Positions 43,395 through 51,924 of a stretch of 64,000 nt of DNA are shown in pieces (the stretch's first letter is position 1; every line of letters starts with the position of its first letter). The notes under the pieces are model-generated. The model saw only the letters and a program-made list of their open reading frames with translations, was not told where the DNA came from and ran no database searches. The position numbers and the translations under genes are program-made. Source of the DNA: Rhodospirillales bacterium (lineage in GTDB: Bacteria; Pseudomonadota; Alphaproteobacteria; Acetobacterales; Acetobacteraceae). Location: NCBI GenBank assembly GCA_025359905.1, contig JANYDF010000114.1:133031-197030 (forward strand), in the 5' to 3' direction.

Positions 43395-44287
43395 ACGAGG
43401 GCAATATGCTGTACGTGGCCGCAGGCGCGCTGGACGTTGCCTATCTGGAATTTGGCCCGCACGGCGGACCGCCCGCCATCCTGTTGCACGTCTTTCCGTA
43501 CGACGCTTACGCCTACGATGCGGCAGCCACACGGCTAGCCGCCGCCGGGGTGCGCTGCATCGTGCCGTTCCTGCGCGGCTATGGCCCCACGCGGTTCCGT
43601 TCGATGTCCACGCTGCGGTCGGGCCAGCAAGCGGCGCTGGCGGCCGATTTGCTGGCGTTGCTCGACGCGCTGGGCATCGGCCAAGCAGTCCTGGGTGGAT
43701 ACGATTGGGGCGGGCGCGCGGCCTGCATCGTGGCAGCCTTGTGGCCCGAGCGGGTGCGCGGGCTGGTGAGTTGCGGCACAGGCTACAACATCCAGAACAT
43801 CGCAGCATCGGGCATACCCGCCGCACCCGAGCAAGAAGCGCGGTTCTGGTATCAGTATTACTTCCACGGGGAACGCGGCCGCGCCGGACTGACGCAGAAT
43901 CGCCGTGCGTTCTGTCAGTTGATCTGGCAACTTTGGTCGCCAACCTGGGCTTTCGACGGCGCCACCTTCGACCGCAGCGCCGCCGCGTTCGACAACCCGG
44001 ATTTTGTCGATGTGGTGATCCACTCCTACCGCCACCGCTACGGACTGGTGGCGGGCGATCCGGCGGTGTCTTACATCGAGCAACGGCTGGCCGCCCAACC
44101 GCAAATTGGCGTGCCAAGCATTGTGTTGCAGGGCCAGGACGACGGGGTCGATCCGCCTGCGCCGCAGGACCGCGACGCCGCGCATTTCAGCGGGCGGTAT
44201 GAGCGGCGGATCGTGCCAGGGGTGGGACATAATTTTCCCCAGGAAGCGCCGGAGGCGTTCGTGGAGGCGGTACTGGCGCTGGTTTGA
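43391..44287 (+). CDS. Alpha/beta hydrolase, epoxide-hydrolase-like
   Basis: 298 residues. The nucleophile elbow is GGYDWGG, giving Asp instead of Ser. This is typical of epoxide hydrolases and haloalkane dehalogenases. Cap-domain residues include WYQYYFHGERGR. The C-terminal His is in PGVGHNFPQEAP. Start ATG overlaps the upstream stop by 4 bp. A physiological link with pyrimidine breakdown is not evident. Confidence 0.85.
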   Translation: MNEGNMLYVAAGALDVAYLEFGPHGGPPAILLHVFPYDAYAYDAAATRLAAAGVRCIVPFLRGYGPTRFRSMSTLRSGQQAALAADLLALLDALGIGQAVLGGYDWGGRAACIVAALWPERVRGLVSCGTGYNIQNIAASGIPAAPEQEARFWYQYYFHGERGRAGLTQNRRAFCQLIWQLWSPTWAFDGATFDRSAAAFDNPDFVDVVIHSYRHRYGLVAGDPAVSYIEQRLAAQPQIGVPSIVLQGQDDGVDPPAPQDRDAAHFSGRYERRIVPGVGHNFPQEAPEAFVEAVLALV

Positions 44288-44351
44288 GTGGACGCCCTCA
44301 CACCGGTTGCGCCGGAACCCCCAGTGCTTCAGCAGCGCCGGGAGGTGTCAA

Positions 44352-44368
44352 GATATTGAGTCAATATC
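44352..44368. promoter_or_regulatory. Perfect 17-bp palindrome
   Basis: GATATTGA-G-TCAATATC, AT-rich in a GC-rich setting. It overlaps the end of the small minus-strand frame. Could be an operator or the leftover of a mobile or toxin-antitoxin locus; role unknown. Confidence 0.45.
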
Positions 44369-44525
44369 GGTTACCATCACGCACCTCTCGCATCCGGTCC
44401 CGTGCGGGAACCGGCGGCAAAGGCATCGTCTCGGTCAGGGCACGCAGTGCCGCCGGGTCGATCGGCGTGCGCGGACGGGTCACCGTGGGCATCGCCGCCT
44501 CCTGACCATTCAGATGGTCATCCAT
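44361..44525 (-). CDS. Possible small antitoxin-like protein (54 aa)
   Basis: Reads MDDHLNGQEAAMPTVTRPRT then a Pro/Arg-rich middle and ends RMREVRDGNRY. An internal ATG (MPTVTRPRT) has a good AGGAGG upstream and may be the true start, giving 43 residues. Codon third positions look coding. Overlapping its end, ATGGTAACCG begins a frame that soon stops; one frameshift later the sequence reads LDTS...ALLKHW, like the first strand of a PIN-domain toxin. This is suggestive of a decayed VapBC-like pair, not proof. Confidence 0.3.
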   Translation of the reverse strand: MDDHLNGQEAAMPTVTRPRTPIDPAALRALTETMPLPPVPARDRMREVRDGNRY

Positions 44526-44602
44526 TTGTGTTTCTATGCGGGTCGGCTAGCGCCTTTCGGGTTGACAACCGCAAGCCCGGTATCTTTCATACCGCCAACG
44601 GC

Positions 44603-44621
44603 AAACCTATGTGATAGGTTT
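44603..44621. promoter_or_regulatory. Palindromic operator upstream of the GntR gene
   Basis: AAACCTAT-GTG-ATAGGTTT is a perfect 8+8 palindrome ending 20 bp before the GTG at 44642. Size and position fit autoregulation by the FadR-type GntR protein encoded immediately downstream. Confidence 0.65.
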
Positions 44622-44641
44622 AGCCAGCGGTGGGGAAATGG

Positions 44642-45364
44642 GTGGAAGCCAGCGTCATTGAGCGCGAAGATGCCGCGGCGGGCGGATTGACCGAGCAGGT
44701 CATCACTGCCGTGACCGCGCATATCCACGCCAATCACCTTGCCCCCGGCGATCAGTTGCCGAGCGAGGCTGCATTGGCCAGCCAGCTTGGGGTGTCGCGC
44801 ACCGTGGTGCGGGAGGCGTTCGGCTCGATGGCAGCGCTGCGATTGATCGACGTCGGCAACGGGCGGCGGGCGCGCGTATCGGCCATCGACCGTAGCGTGC
44901 TGGCGCTGGTGCTGGACCATGCGGTGCACACCGATCAAATCAGCGTGCAGCAAATCCTCGACGTGCGGCGGACCATCGAATTGCGCACCGCCACCCTCGC
45001 CGCGCTGCGGCGCGACAGTGCTGACGCGGCGGCGATCAGCAGCCTCGCGGCAGCGATGCGGGCGGATTTCGCCGACGCGCGGCTAGTTATGGAACATGAC
45101 ATTGCGTTTCATGAAACGATCGCGCGCACCTCGAAAAACCCGATGTTCGCCCTCGTCGTCGGCAGCTTTCACGTCGTCACACGGCAAACCTGGCCGGTCG
45201 GCTGGAACAGCCGTGCCAGCGATGCCGAGCGCTGGCACATGATCGAATGCCATGAAGCCATCGCCGCCGCCATCGCCGCAGGTGAGCCGCGCGCGGCCGA
45301 GGCGGCCATGGCGGCGCATTTCGACTTCTCGGTGAAGGCGCTGCTGGCGGCGGGCATTACATGA
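44642..45364 (+). CDS. GntR-family transcriptional regulator (FadR subfamily)
   Basis: 240 residues. Winged HTH (PGDQLPSEAALASQLGVSRTVVREAFGSM) and an all-helical FCD ligand domain with metal-binding His positions in EHDIAFHETIA and EAMAAHFDFS. GTG 44642 is preferred because GGGGA precedes it at the proper distance; GTG 44630 is possible. Overlaps the enolase-superfamily gene by ATGA, so regulator and enzyme are one operon, probably sensing a sugar acid. Confidence 0.88.
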   Translation: MEASVIEREDAAAGGLTEQVITAVTAHIHANHLAPGDQLPSEAALASQLGVSRTVVREAFGSMAALRLIDVGNGRRARVSAIDRSVLALVLDHAVHTDQISVQQILDVRRTIELRTATLAALRRDSADAAAISSLAAAMRADFADARLVMEHDIAFHETIARTSKNPMFALVVGSFHVVTRQTWPVGWNSRASDAERWHMIECHEAIAAAIAAGEPRAAEAAMAAHFDFSVKALLAAGIT

Positions 45365-46557
45365 AAATCACCGGTATTGAGACGATCCGCGTCGAGGAAT
45401 TCGCCAATCTGCTGTGGGTGCAACTGCACACCGACCAGGGCATCTCCGGTCTGGGCGAAACCTTCTTCATGCCGCAGACGGTAGAGACCTATCTACATGA
45501 AGTGGTGGCGGCGAAACTGCTCGGCCGCGATGCGCGGCAGATCGACAAGTTGGCGCGCGACCTGAACAACTACCTGGGCTTTCGCGCCACCGGGGCCGAG
45601 ATGCGCGGCAATTCGGCGGTCGATATCGCGCTGTGGGATTTGTTCGGGAAATACACCAACCAGCCGATTGCGCAGTTGCTCGGCGGTTTCACCCGCCCGC
45701 GCATCCGCACCTACAACACTTGCGCTGGAACGCAGTACATGCGTACCGGCAAGGGCCAGCGCGCCAGCAACTGGGGGCTGGGCGCATCGAACCGCTACGA
45801 CGATTTGGACGCCTTCCTCAATCGGGCCGATGAACTGGCCGCCGATTTGCTGTCCGAGGGCATCACGGCGATGAAGATCTGGCCGTTCGACCTCGCGGCC
45901 GAGCGCAACGAGGGCCAGTATATTTCGCCCAGTGAGTTGAGAACGGCACTGGAGCCGTTCGCCAAAATCCGCAAGGCGGTCGGCGACCAGATGGACATCA
46001 TGGTCGAGTTCCACTCGCTGTGGCAGTTGCTGCCCGCGATCACCATCGCCAAGGCGCTGGCGCCCTACAACACGTTCTGGCACGAAGACCCGATCCGCAT
46101 GGACAGTCTGGCCAGCCTGAAGCGCTACGCCGAGCACTCCCCTGCCCCAATCTGCGCCAGCGAAACCCTGGCGACCCGGTGGGCGTTTCGGGACTTGCTG
46201 GAAACCGGTGCGGCCGGCGTCGTGATGCTCGATCTGTCGTGGTGCGGCGGGATCTCGGAGGCGCGCAAGATCGCCGCGATGGCCGAAGCGTGGCACCTGC
46301 CGGTGGCGCCGCACGATTGCACCGGGCCGGTGGTGCTGGCTGCCTCGACGCATGTGTCGTTGAATGCGCCGAATGCGTTGGTGCAGGAGAGCGTGCGGGC
46401 CTATCACCGCACCTGGTACCGTGATCTGGTCACGGCGCTGCCAGAGATTGAACATGGCTCTATAACCGTTCCGCCAGGTCCCGGTCTGGGACTGGAATTG
46501 CAGGCGGATATCGGCGAACGTTTCACCGTCTCGCGGCGTGTTTCGCATGCGGACTAA
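45361..46557 (+). CDS. Enolase-superfamily dehydratase/racemase (mandelate racemase group)
   Basis: 398 residues. Capping domain, then a barrel with metal ligands in MVEFHSLW, HEDPIRMD, and CASETLATR, a candidate base Lys in AMKIWPFD, and a His in PHDCTGPV. Members dehydrate or cycloisomerise sugar acids. The adjacent GntR regulator and sugar ABC importer support a sugar-acid pathway. The exact reaction cannot be assigned. It is unrelated in function to the glycolytic enolase at 2474. Confidence 0.88.
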   Translation: MKITGIETIRVEEFANLLWVQLHTDQGISGLGETFFMPQTVETYLHEVVAAKLLGRDARQIDKLARDLNNYLGFRATGAEMRGNSAVDIALWDLFGKYTNQPIAQLLGGFTRPRIRTYNTCAGTQYMRTGKGQRASNWGLGASNRYDDLDAFLNRADELAADLLSEGITAMKIWPFDLAAERNEGQYISPSELRTALEPFAKIRKAVGDQMDIMVEFHSLWQLLPAITIAKALAPYNTFWHEDPIRMDSLASLKRYAEHSPAPICASETLATRWAFRDLLETGAAGVVMLDLSWCGGISEARKIAAMAEAWHLPVAPHDCTGPVVLAASTHVSLNAPNALVQESVRAYHRTWYRDLVTALPEIEHGSITVPPGPGLGLELQADIGERFTVSRRVSHAD

Positions 46558-46605
46558 GCGGCGCGGCGGAGAAAAACGGCTACCAACAACCGAGGGAAAC
46601 GGAAC

Positions 46606-47586
46606 ATGAAGAAGGGCTTACTGGCCGCGAGCGCATTGGCGCTCGGGTTGATTCTAAGCGGTGGCGCGGCAAAGGCCGAGCCGCTGAGCATTGCGTTCGT
46701 GGTGCACTCATCAGCCTCCAATACGTTCTGGCAGGCGGTAAAGAAGGGCTTCGAGGACGCTTGCGGCAAGATCGCGGCGAACTGCCAGATGGTCTTCACC
46801 CAGACCGAAGGCTCCATCGACCAGCAGGCGGCCAACATGTCGGCCGCCATCGCCCACAAGCCAGACGCGCTGATCGTCTCGCTGGTGGATAACCACGCCT
46901 TTGTCGATGCGCTGACCCAGGCGCAAAAGGCCGGCATTCCGGTGATCGCGTCCAACGTGGACGCGCTGGAAGGCCCGGAACTCAAGCTGCGTCAGGCGTT
47001 TATCGGCCAGGGCTTGTTCAAGGCCGGTCATTCGCTCGGCGAGGCGATGAGCGCCAACTTCCCCAAGGAAGGCCCGGTCAACGCGCTGATCGGCGTGTCC
47101 GCCCCCGGCCAGAACTGGTCCGAGCAGCGCGCCGCCGGCATCCAGAAGTTCATGGAAGAATTCAAGGCCGCCAATCCGGGCCGCGAAGTCAACATCAAGC
47201 GTATCGACTCGGGCACCGACCTCGGCATCGTGGCCGATCGCGTCGGCGCCTACCTGAACGCCAACCCGGCCACGACGGTGTATTTCGACACCGGCTTCTG
47301 GGCCGCCGGCGTGGCGCGCGTGCTGAAGGATCGCGGCGTGGCGCCGGGCAAGCCGCTGCTCGGCGTGTTCGACCTGGTGCCGGAAGTGCTGCAACAGATG
47401 AAGGCTGGCTACATCCAGGTCGCCATCGATCAGCAGCCGTTCATGCAGGGCTTCCTGCCGGTGATGCAAGTCTACATGCTGAAGACCGCCGGTCTGGCCC
47501 CGTTCGACGTGGACACCGGGCAGGGCGTGGTGCTGCCGAAGGACGTGGACAGCATCATGGCGCTGTCGAAGAAGTATCTGCGCTAA
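46606..47586 (+). CDS. Sugar ABC transporter periplasmic binding protein
   Basis: 326 residues. Signal peptide ends at GGAAKAEPL (about residue 24). Type I fold: IAFVVHSSASNTFWQAVKKGF, DALIVSLVDNHAFVDAL, VAIDQQPFMQGFLPV. First gene of a second FrcBCA-like importer, 48 bp behind the dehydratase. It is separated from the permease by a 154-bp gap with strong hairpins, an arrangement that often raises binding-protein expression over the membrane parts. Confidence 0.9.
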   Translation: MKKGLLAASALALGLILSGGAAKAEPLSIAFVVHSSASNTFWQAVKKGFEDACGKIAANCQMVFTQTEGSIDQQAANMSAAIAHKPDALIVSLVDNHAFVDALTQAQKAGIPVIASNVDALEGPELKLRQAFIGQGLFKAGHSLGEAMSANFPKEGPVNALIGVSAPGQNWSEQRAAGIQKFMEEFKAANPGREVNIKRIDSGTDLGIVADRVGAYLNANPATTVYFDTGFWAAGVARVLKDRGVAPGKPLLGVFDLVPEVLQQMKAGYIQVAIDQQPFMQGFLPVMQVYMLKTAGLAPFDVDTGQGVVLPKDVDSIMALSKKYLR

Positions 47587-47609
47587 GGCTCGGCGCCCGG
47601 CCCTTGCTT

Positions 47610-47689
47610 CCCTCTCCCCCTGCTTGGGGGGAGAGGGTTGGTGAGGGGGGCGCGCCGCCACTCCGAGGGGTGGCAAGACCCACCTCACC
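47610..47689. repeat. Nested C/G-rich inverted repeats between binding protein and permease genes
   Basis: CCCTCTCCCCC / GGGGGAGAGGG (47610-47637) forms an 11-bp stem with a 6-nt loop. Beside it GGTGAGG (47640-47646) pairs with CCTCACC (47683-47689). The 'cctctcccc...ggggagagg' type element is a common dispersed intergenic repeat in proteobacteria. Here it could stabilise the upstream mRNA or attenuate read-through. Confidence 0.6.
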
Positions 47690-47740
47690 CCGGCCGTCTC
47701 CCCCCTGAAGGGCGGAGCGGGAGCCATCATCGAGGCATGC

Positions 47741-48724
47741 ATGAAGCGTCTGCTCAAAGTCTATATGGAAAAGCCCGAGCTTGCCGCTGGCATGCTGCTG
47801 ATCCTGCTCGCCATCGTGTTTCAATTCCGTTCGAACGGCTTCTTCCTGTCGCCCGACAATCTGCGTGGCGTGCTGGGGCTGATTCCGGAAACCGGCATGG
47901 TGGCAATCGGCGTCACGCTGCTGATGATTTCCGGCGAGTTCGATCTTTCGGTCGGTTCGGTGTTCGCTTTGATGCCGATGGTGGCTGGCAAGTTGATGGA
48001 AGGCGAGATGGCGTTTCTGCCCGCCGTCCTGATCGGCCTTGCCGTCGCTGCTGGCATTGGCCTGCTGAATGGGCTGATTACGCTGCGCTTCGGTATCCCG
48101 AGTTTCATTACCACGCTGGGCATGTTGTTCATCGCGCGCTCATTGACCGTGGTGATCTCCGGCGGATTTCCGCCGTTGCTGCCTGACGAATTGCCGACCT
48201 GGCTGTTCACCCAGTTCATCGGGCCGGGCGGCTTGGTACGGGTGTCGTTCCTGTGGTTCGTGCTGGTGGCGGTTATGGCCTCCGCACTGTTGTCGCTGAC
48301 CAATTTCGGCAATTGGGTGAAATCCACTGGCGGTTTCCTCGAAGCCGCCGCCTCGCTCGGCATTCCGGTGCGCAGCGTCAAGGTGTCGTGCTTCGTGATC
48401 TCCTCACTGCTGGCAGGCTTTGCCGGTTTGATCCAGGTCTTGCGCCTTGGCTCGCCGCTGCCGTCCATCGGCGAAGGTCTCGAATTGCAGGCGGTCGCTG
48501 CGGCGGTGATCGGCGGCACGGCCCTAACCGGCGGCGTCGGCACCGTGCTGGGGGCGATCATCGGCGCGCTGTTGATCCGGGTGATCGATAACGGCTTGGT
48601 GCTGTCGCAGGTCGATGGCAACTGGTTCAAGTTCGCCATCGGCTCGCTGACCATCCTGGCGGTGATCGGCAATTCCTGGCTGCGCCGCACGGCGCGCAAG
48701 ATCCGCGTGGAGGTGAAGGCATGA
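47741..48724 (+). CDS. Sugar ABC transporter permease (RbsC/FrcC family)
   Basis: 327 residues. Motifs GVTLLMISGEFDLSVGSV, LNGLITLRFGIPSFITTLG, and AAVIGGTALTGGVGT. Inner membrane, about eight to ten helices. Overlaps the ATPase gene by 4 bp (ATGA). Forms the channel for the binding protein at 46606. Confidence 0.92.
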   Translation: MKRLLKVYMEKPELAAGMLLILLAIVFQFRSNGFFLSPDNLRGVLGLIPETGMVAIGVTLLMISGEFDLSVGSVFALMPMVAGKLMEGEMAFLPAVLIGLAVAAGIGLLNGLITLRFGIPSFITTLGMLFIARSLTVVISGGFPPLLPDELPTWLFTQFIGPGGLVRVSFLWFVLVAVMASALLSLTNFGNWVKSTGGFLEAAASLGIPVRSVKVSCFVISSLLAGFAGLIQVLRLGSPLPSIGEGLELQAVAAAVIGGTALTGGVGTVLGAIIGALLIRVIDNGLVLSQVDGNWFKFAIGSLTILAVIGNSWLRRTARKIRVEVKA

Positions 48725-49449
48725 CCCCGATCATCGAATGCCGTGGTCTGCACAAATGGTATTCCGGCGTGCACGCGCTGAAGGACATCAGCCTGTCGGT
48801 GCCATCCGGCCAAGTGGTGGGCCTGGTGGGCGATAACGGCGCCGGCAAATCGACGCTGATCAAGCTATTGTCCGGCGTGCATCAGCAGGATTCCGGCGAC
48901 ATCCTGATCGAAGGCAAGGTTGCCAAACTGAACAGCCCGAAGGATGCGATGCGTCTGGGGATCGAGACGATCTACCAGACCAGTTCGATGGTCCCCACCA
49001 TGACCATCGCACGCAATCTGTTCCTCGGCCGCGAGCCGATCCGCTTCGGGATTGGCGGCATCGGCTTCCTCGATCAAGCGCGCATGCGCGAGGAAAGCGT
49101 GCAGGCGATTGCCGACGTGGACCTGCACTTGCGCTCTCCCGATGCGCTGGTCGGCGAACTCTCCGGCGGGCAGCGGCAGGGGGTGGCGATTGCGCGCGCC
49201 ATGCACTTTAAGTCGAAGGTGCTAGTGCTGGATGAGCCAACCAATCATCTATCGGTGAAAGAGACCAATAAGGTGATAGGCTTCGTGCGCGGCCTGAAGG
49301 CGCAGGGCGTGACCGGCATCTTCATCAGCCACAACATCCAGCACGTCTTTCAGTGCTGCGACCGCATCGTTGGCATGGCGCGCGGTGAGATCGTGTTCGA
49401 CAAACCCGTGGATGCGACGAACATCGATGAGGTGATCGAGGTCTTGTAG
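48721..49449 (+). CDS. Sugar ABC transporter ATP-binding protein (single-domain FrcA type)
   Basis: 242 residues. Walker A GDNGAGKST, signature LSGGQRQGVAIARAM, Walker B VLVLDEPTNHL, switch His in ISHNIQHVF. One ATPase domain, like the paralogue at 29251. It ends the importer operon before a bidirectional terminator. Confidence 0.92.
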   Translation: MTPIIECRGLHKWYSGVHALKDISLSVPSGQVVGLVGDNGAGKSTLIKLLSGVHQQDSGDILIEGKVAKLNSPKDAMRLGIETIYQTSSMVPTMTIARNLFLGREPIRFGIGGIGFLDQARMREESVQAIADVDLHLRSPDALVGELSGGQRQGVAIARAMHFKSKVLVLDEPTNHLSVKETNKVIGFVRGLKAQGVTGIFISHNIQHVFQCCDRIVGMARGEIVFDKPVDATNIDEVIEVL

Positions 49450-49476
49450 CCGCTGCAGCAGCGCCTGCGTACAAGA

Positions 49477-49511
49477 AAACGCCGCCTCAGGCTAAGCCCG
49501 AGGCGGCGTTT
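49477..49511. terminator. Bidirectional terminator between ABC operon and the MtrB/PioB gene
   Basis: AAACGCCGCCTC / GAGGCGGCGTTT form a 12-bp stem around an 11-nt loop. The A- and T-ends give short T-runs on both strands. Convergent genes end 28 bp and 13 bp away. Confidence 0.85.
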
Positions 49512-49523
49512 CATGTTGCGGCG

Positions 49524-51905
49524 TTAGAACCGGATGCGCAGGCTGGCGCCAACGGTCTGCACCGTCGCATTCGGCACCAGCGATCCCGGCATCAGCACGT
49601 TGCCGTAGCTGGTGTTGCCAGCGCTATACATGAAGTCTTTGTAGTCGAACTTCTCGTAAGTATAGCCGAACAGCACCGCCATCTTCGGGCTGAAGGTGTA
49701 TTCGCCGTGCAGGCTGATGGCGTTCAACGTCGAGGTCACGTTGGGCAACGCCTGCATGCTCACCGCCGAAGCGAAGGTTGGCGAGGTGATCGTGCCCAGG
49801 TAGGTCACGACGCCATCGCCCAGCGTATAAGCGGTATCGCCGTGCGAGAAGTTGTAGTCAAAGCCAAACTTCAGCACGTCCTTGATCGCTTCCCAATCAA
49901 CCGACACGCCGAACGTTTGTTCGGAGTCCTGGGTCTTTTGGTTCCAAGTGACCGGGATATTCACCCCAGACACAGGTGATGCACTCCACAGGCTTGTCGT
50001 ATCGAAGAACAGTTGCTGATAAGTATAGTATGCGTGAGCGCTGACGGCCGGGCTAACCTGCCAGGACACGTCCGGGCCGACCGACATATTGTGGTTGCTG
50101 CGCAACCCATATGTGCCGTTCGGATAGATGTCCGCCGCAACCTTGCCGAACAGCGACAGATTGACGTTTTGGAAGGACGACAGATCCAGCTCGCCCTTCA
50201 GTTCATCCCGCACCCGCGACGCTTCGGAGAACAGCATGAACCCAGTCGGGTCGGCTTCCGGGGGCGCGCCCAATCCTGTCCCCATGGCGGTCCAGCTCGC
50301 GCCAACCGTGTAGTTATGGGCAACCCGATTTTGGTGCGAGTAGCTCAATGAACCGAACAGGTCGTCCATCAGGCTGCTACGCACTTTCGCAGTCATGATA
50401 TTCGTCGATACCAGTGACGAATCGGAGAACGTGCGGCGCATCGTATCGTAAGTGTCGCTCACCAATATCTTGGTTTGCGGCAGGATGCGATAGCCTGCCT
50501 CGGCCGTAAACATCTGGTGCGTGTAGCTGTACGGCAGGTTGACGCACAGGCCGGTGGAGAAACTACAATCTCCATTGCCGCTCGTGCTCGTATTGCTGCG
50601 CGTATTGACCTGATAGGCGTTGCTGGGGCTTTTGTTACTGTACTGATTGACCCCATAGGCCAGCCGCACATCCAAGTGATCCATCGGCTGTGCAGTCAGC
50701 GCAATATTACCGTCCAGCGTCTCAGCCTTGCCGCTGAAGCTGCTGCGCGGCTCCGACAGCGTCAGCAACGGATCGCCTGACCCAAGCGAATACGGCGCGT
50801 TCTGCAATTGCAGCCCGTATTGCACATTCGCCGTCAACCGCGTGGTCGGGCTGAAGTTGTAGCCAACGATCGCGCGCACCTGATTGGCCGAGTTCGACGG
50901 CGCCTGCACCCAGGGGGCCGTGATGGTGCCGACGCCGCCAGCCGGTGAGCCGAACCCAGACGCCACCAGGGCGAACGGATTCTGCGCATTGAACACGCCG
51001 TTGCTATCAGTGAACTTGCTGTACGTGTAGCCGAGTTGCGCTTGTAGCCGCTCGGTCGCGTAAGCCGCCGTAAGATCGTAGCGATCCGTGTCGTAGTCGA
51101 TCGGCTGCGCGAAGTAGGCCATCGCGCTGGTAAAGCTGACCGCCTGCGACGGCACCGGCACTTTCGAACTGCCAGACGACGTTACACCGGGACCGCCGCC
51201 GATTTCGACAGCGCCTGCCTGGTAGCCGTCCTTGTGTTCGTGCCGGATGGCGCCGGAGATCGTCCAATCACCCCATTGATACTTGCCAGCACCTTTAAAG
51301 ACGTCGCGCTGCAAATAGAGATTCTGGTTGCGCAGCGGCACCGCGCCGGCTGCCACCGGGTACCATAGGCCGAAATTGCCGGTGGGCGGTTTGGCTCCCG
51401 GTGAACCCGTCGCCGGCACCAAATTAACGTAGTTCACCCCCAAACTACCGGGTGCAACAACACTGGTGCCGTTGTTGTTGAAGATCGTCTGGAAGTTGTC
51501 GCTGCCCAAGTACGGCAACCCGTCGTACGACAGCGTGACGCCCCAGGTGCCCTGACTGCCGAACTTGGCACTCAGCGAGCGGTCCTTGAAGCCAAGATTG
51601 CTGCCTTCCAAATCCCAGTAATTCGTGCCGCCCGAATCCCACGGGTCGCGCCCGCGGTATTGGAAGTCGGCCAAACCATGCAGGCCCTTTTCCTGCACAC
51701 CGCTGTAGCGGTTCAGGAACCAGGACTTGCCGCTCTGGTATTGAGCGCCAAGGTTGATCCAGTTGTCAGACGTCTGAACTGGTGCCGCCACTGCCGCAGG
51801 TTTGTCGGCGATGTCGAAGCTGTCGTCGCTCTGTGCTAGCGCGGGCAACGGCAGCAGGCACACGCTCGCGGCGAGCGCGGCCTTAAATGAATGCATGCGT
51901 GTCAT
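49524..51905 (-). CDS. MtrB/PioB-family decaheme-associated outer-membrane beta-barrel
   Basis: 793 residues. Signal peptide (ALAASVCLLPLPALAQ), then a long alternating aromatic/Gly beta-barrel ending in SLRIRF with the C-terminal Phe of outer-membrane proteins. N-terminal features match the family: WINLGAQYQSGKSWFLNRYSG, LADFQYRGRDPWDSGGTNYW, and LGFKDRSLSAKFGSQG. The mature N-terminus has no CxxC, unlike Shewanella MtrB; its only mature Cys pair is in GDCSFSTGLC. It should sheath the decaheme protein encoded 19 bp upstream, letting electrons cross the outer membrane. Confidence 0.9.
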   Translation of the reverse strand: MTRMHSFKAALAASVCLLPLPALAQSDDSFDIADKPAAVAAPVQTSDNWINLGAQYQSGKSWFLNRYSGVQEKGLHGLADFQYRGRDPWDSGGTNYWDLEGSNLGFKDRSLSAKFGSQGTWGVTLSYDGLPYLGSDNFQTIFNNNGTSVVAPGSLGVNYVNLVPATGSPGAKPPTGNFGLWYPVAAGAVPLRNQNLYLQRDVFKGAGKYQWGDWTISGAIRHEHKDGYQAGAVEIGGGPGVTSSGSSKVPVPSQAVSFTSAMAYFAQPIDYDTDRYDLTAAYATERLQAQLGYTYSKFTDSNGVFNAQNPFALVASGFGSPAGGVGTITAPWVQAPSNSANQVRAIVGYNFSPTTRLTANVQYGLQLQNAPYSLGSGDPLLTLSEPRSSFSGKAETLDGNIALTAQPMDHLDVRLAYGVNQYSNKSPSNAYQVNTRSNTSTSGNGDCSFSTGLCVNLPYSYTHQMFTAEAGYRILPQTKILVSDTYDTMRRTFSDSSLVSTNIMTAKVRSSLMDDLFGSLSYSHQNRVAHNYTVGASWTAMGTGLGAPPEADPTGFMLFSEASRVRDELKGELDLSSFQNVNLSLFGKVAADIYPNGTYGLRSNHNMSVGPDVSWQVSPAVSAHAYYTYQQLFFDTTSLWSASPVSGVNIPVTWNQKTQDSEQTFGVSVDWEAIKDVLKFGFDYNFSHGDTAYTLGDGVVTYLGTITSPTFASAVSMQALPNVTSTLNAISLHGEYTFSPKMAVLFGYTYEKFDYKDFMYSAGNTSYGNVLMPGSLVPNATVQTVGASLRIRF

Positions 51906-51924
51906 AACACTGTGCTCCGCTGGC

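Larger units (their letters stand above)
44288..44641. other. Intergenic region with two palindromes and a possible small antisense gene
   Basis: 354 bp between the hydrolase and the GntR gene. It holds the small minus-strand reading frame at 44361-44525, a palindrome at 44352-44368, and the GntR operator at 44603-44621, each listed separately. Nothing else was recognised. Confidence 0.6.

Noticed and set aside
45361..46557. Enolase-superfamily gene as a back-up glycolytic enolase
   Set aside because: It belongs to the mandelate racemase group, lacks the NQIGTLTET signature, and sits in a sugar-acid operon, so it would not replace eno.
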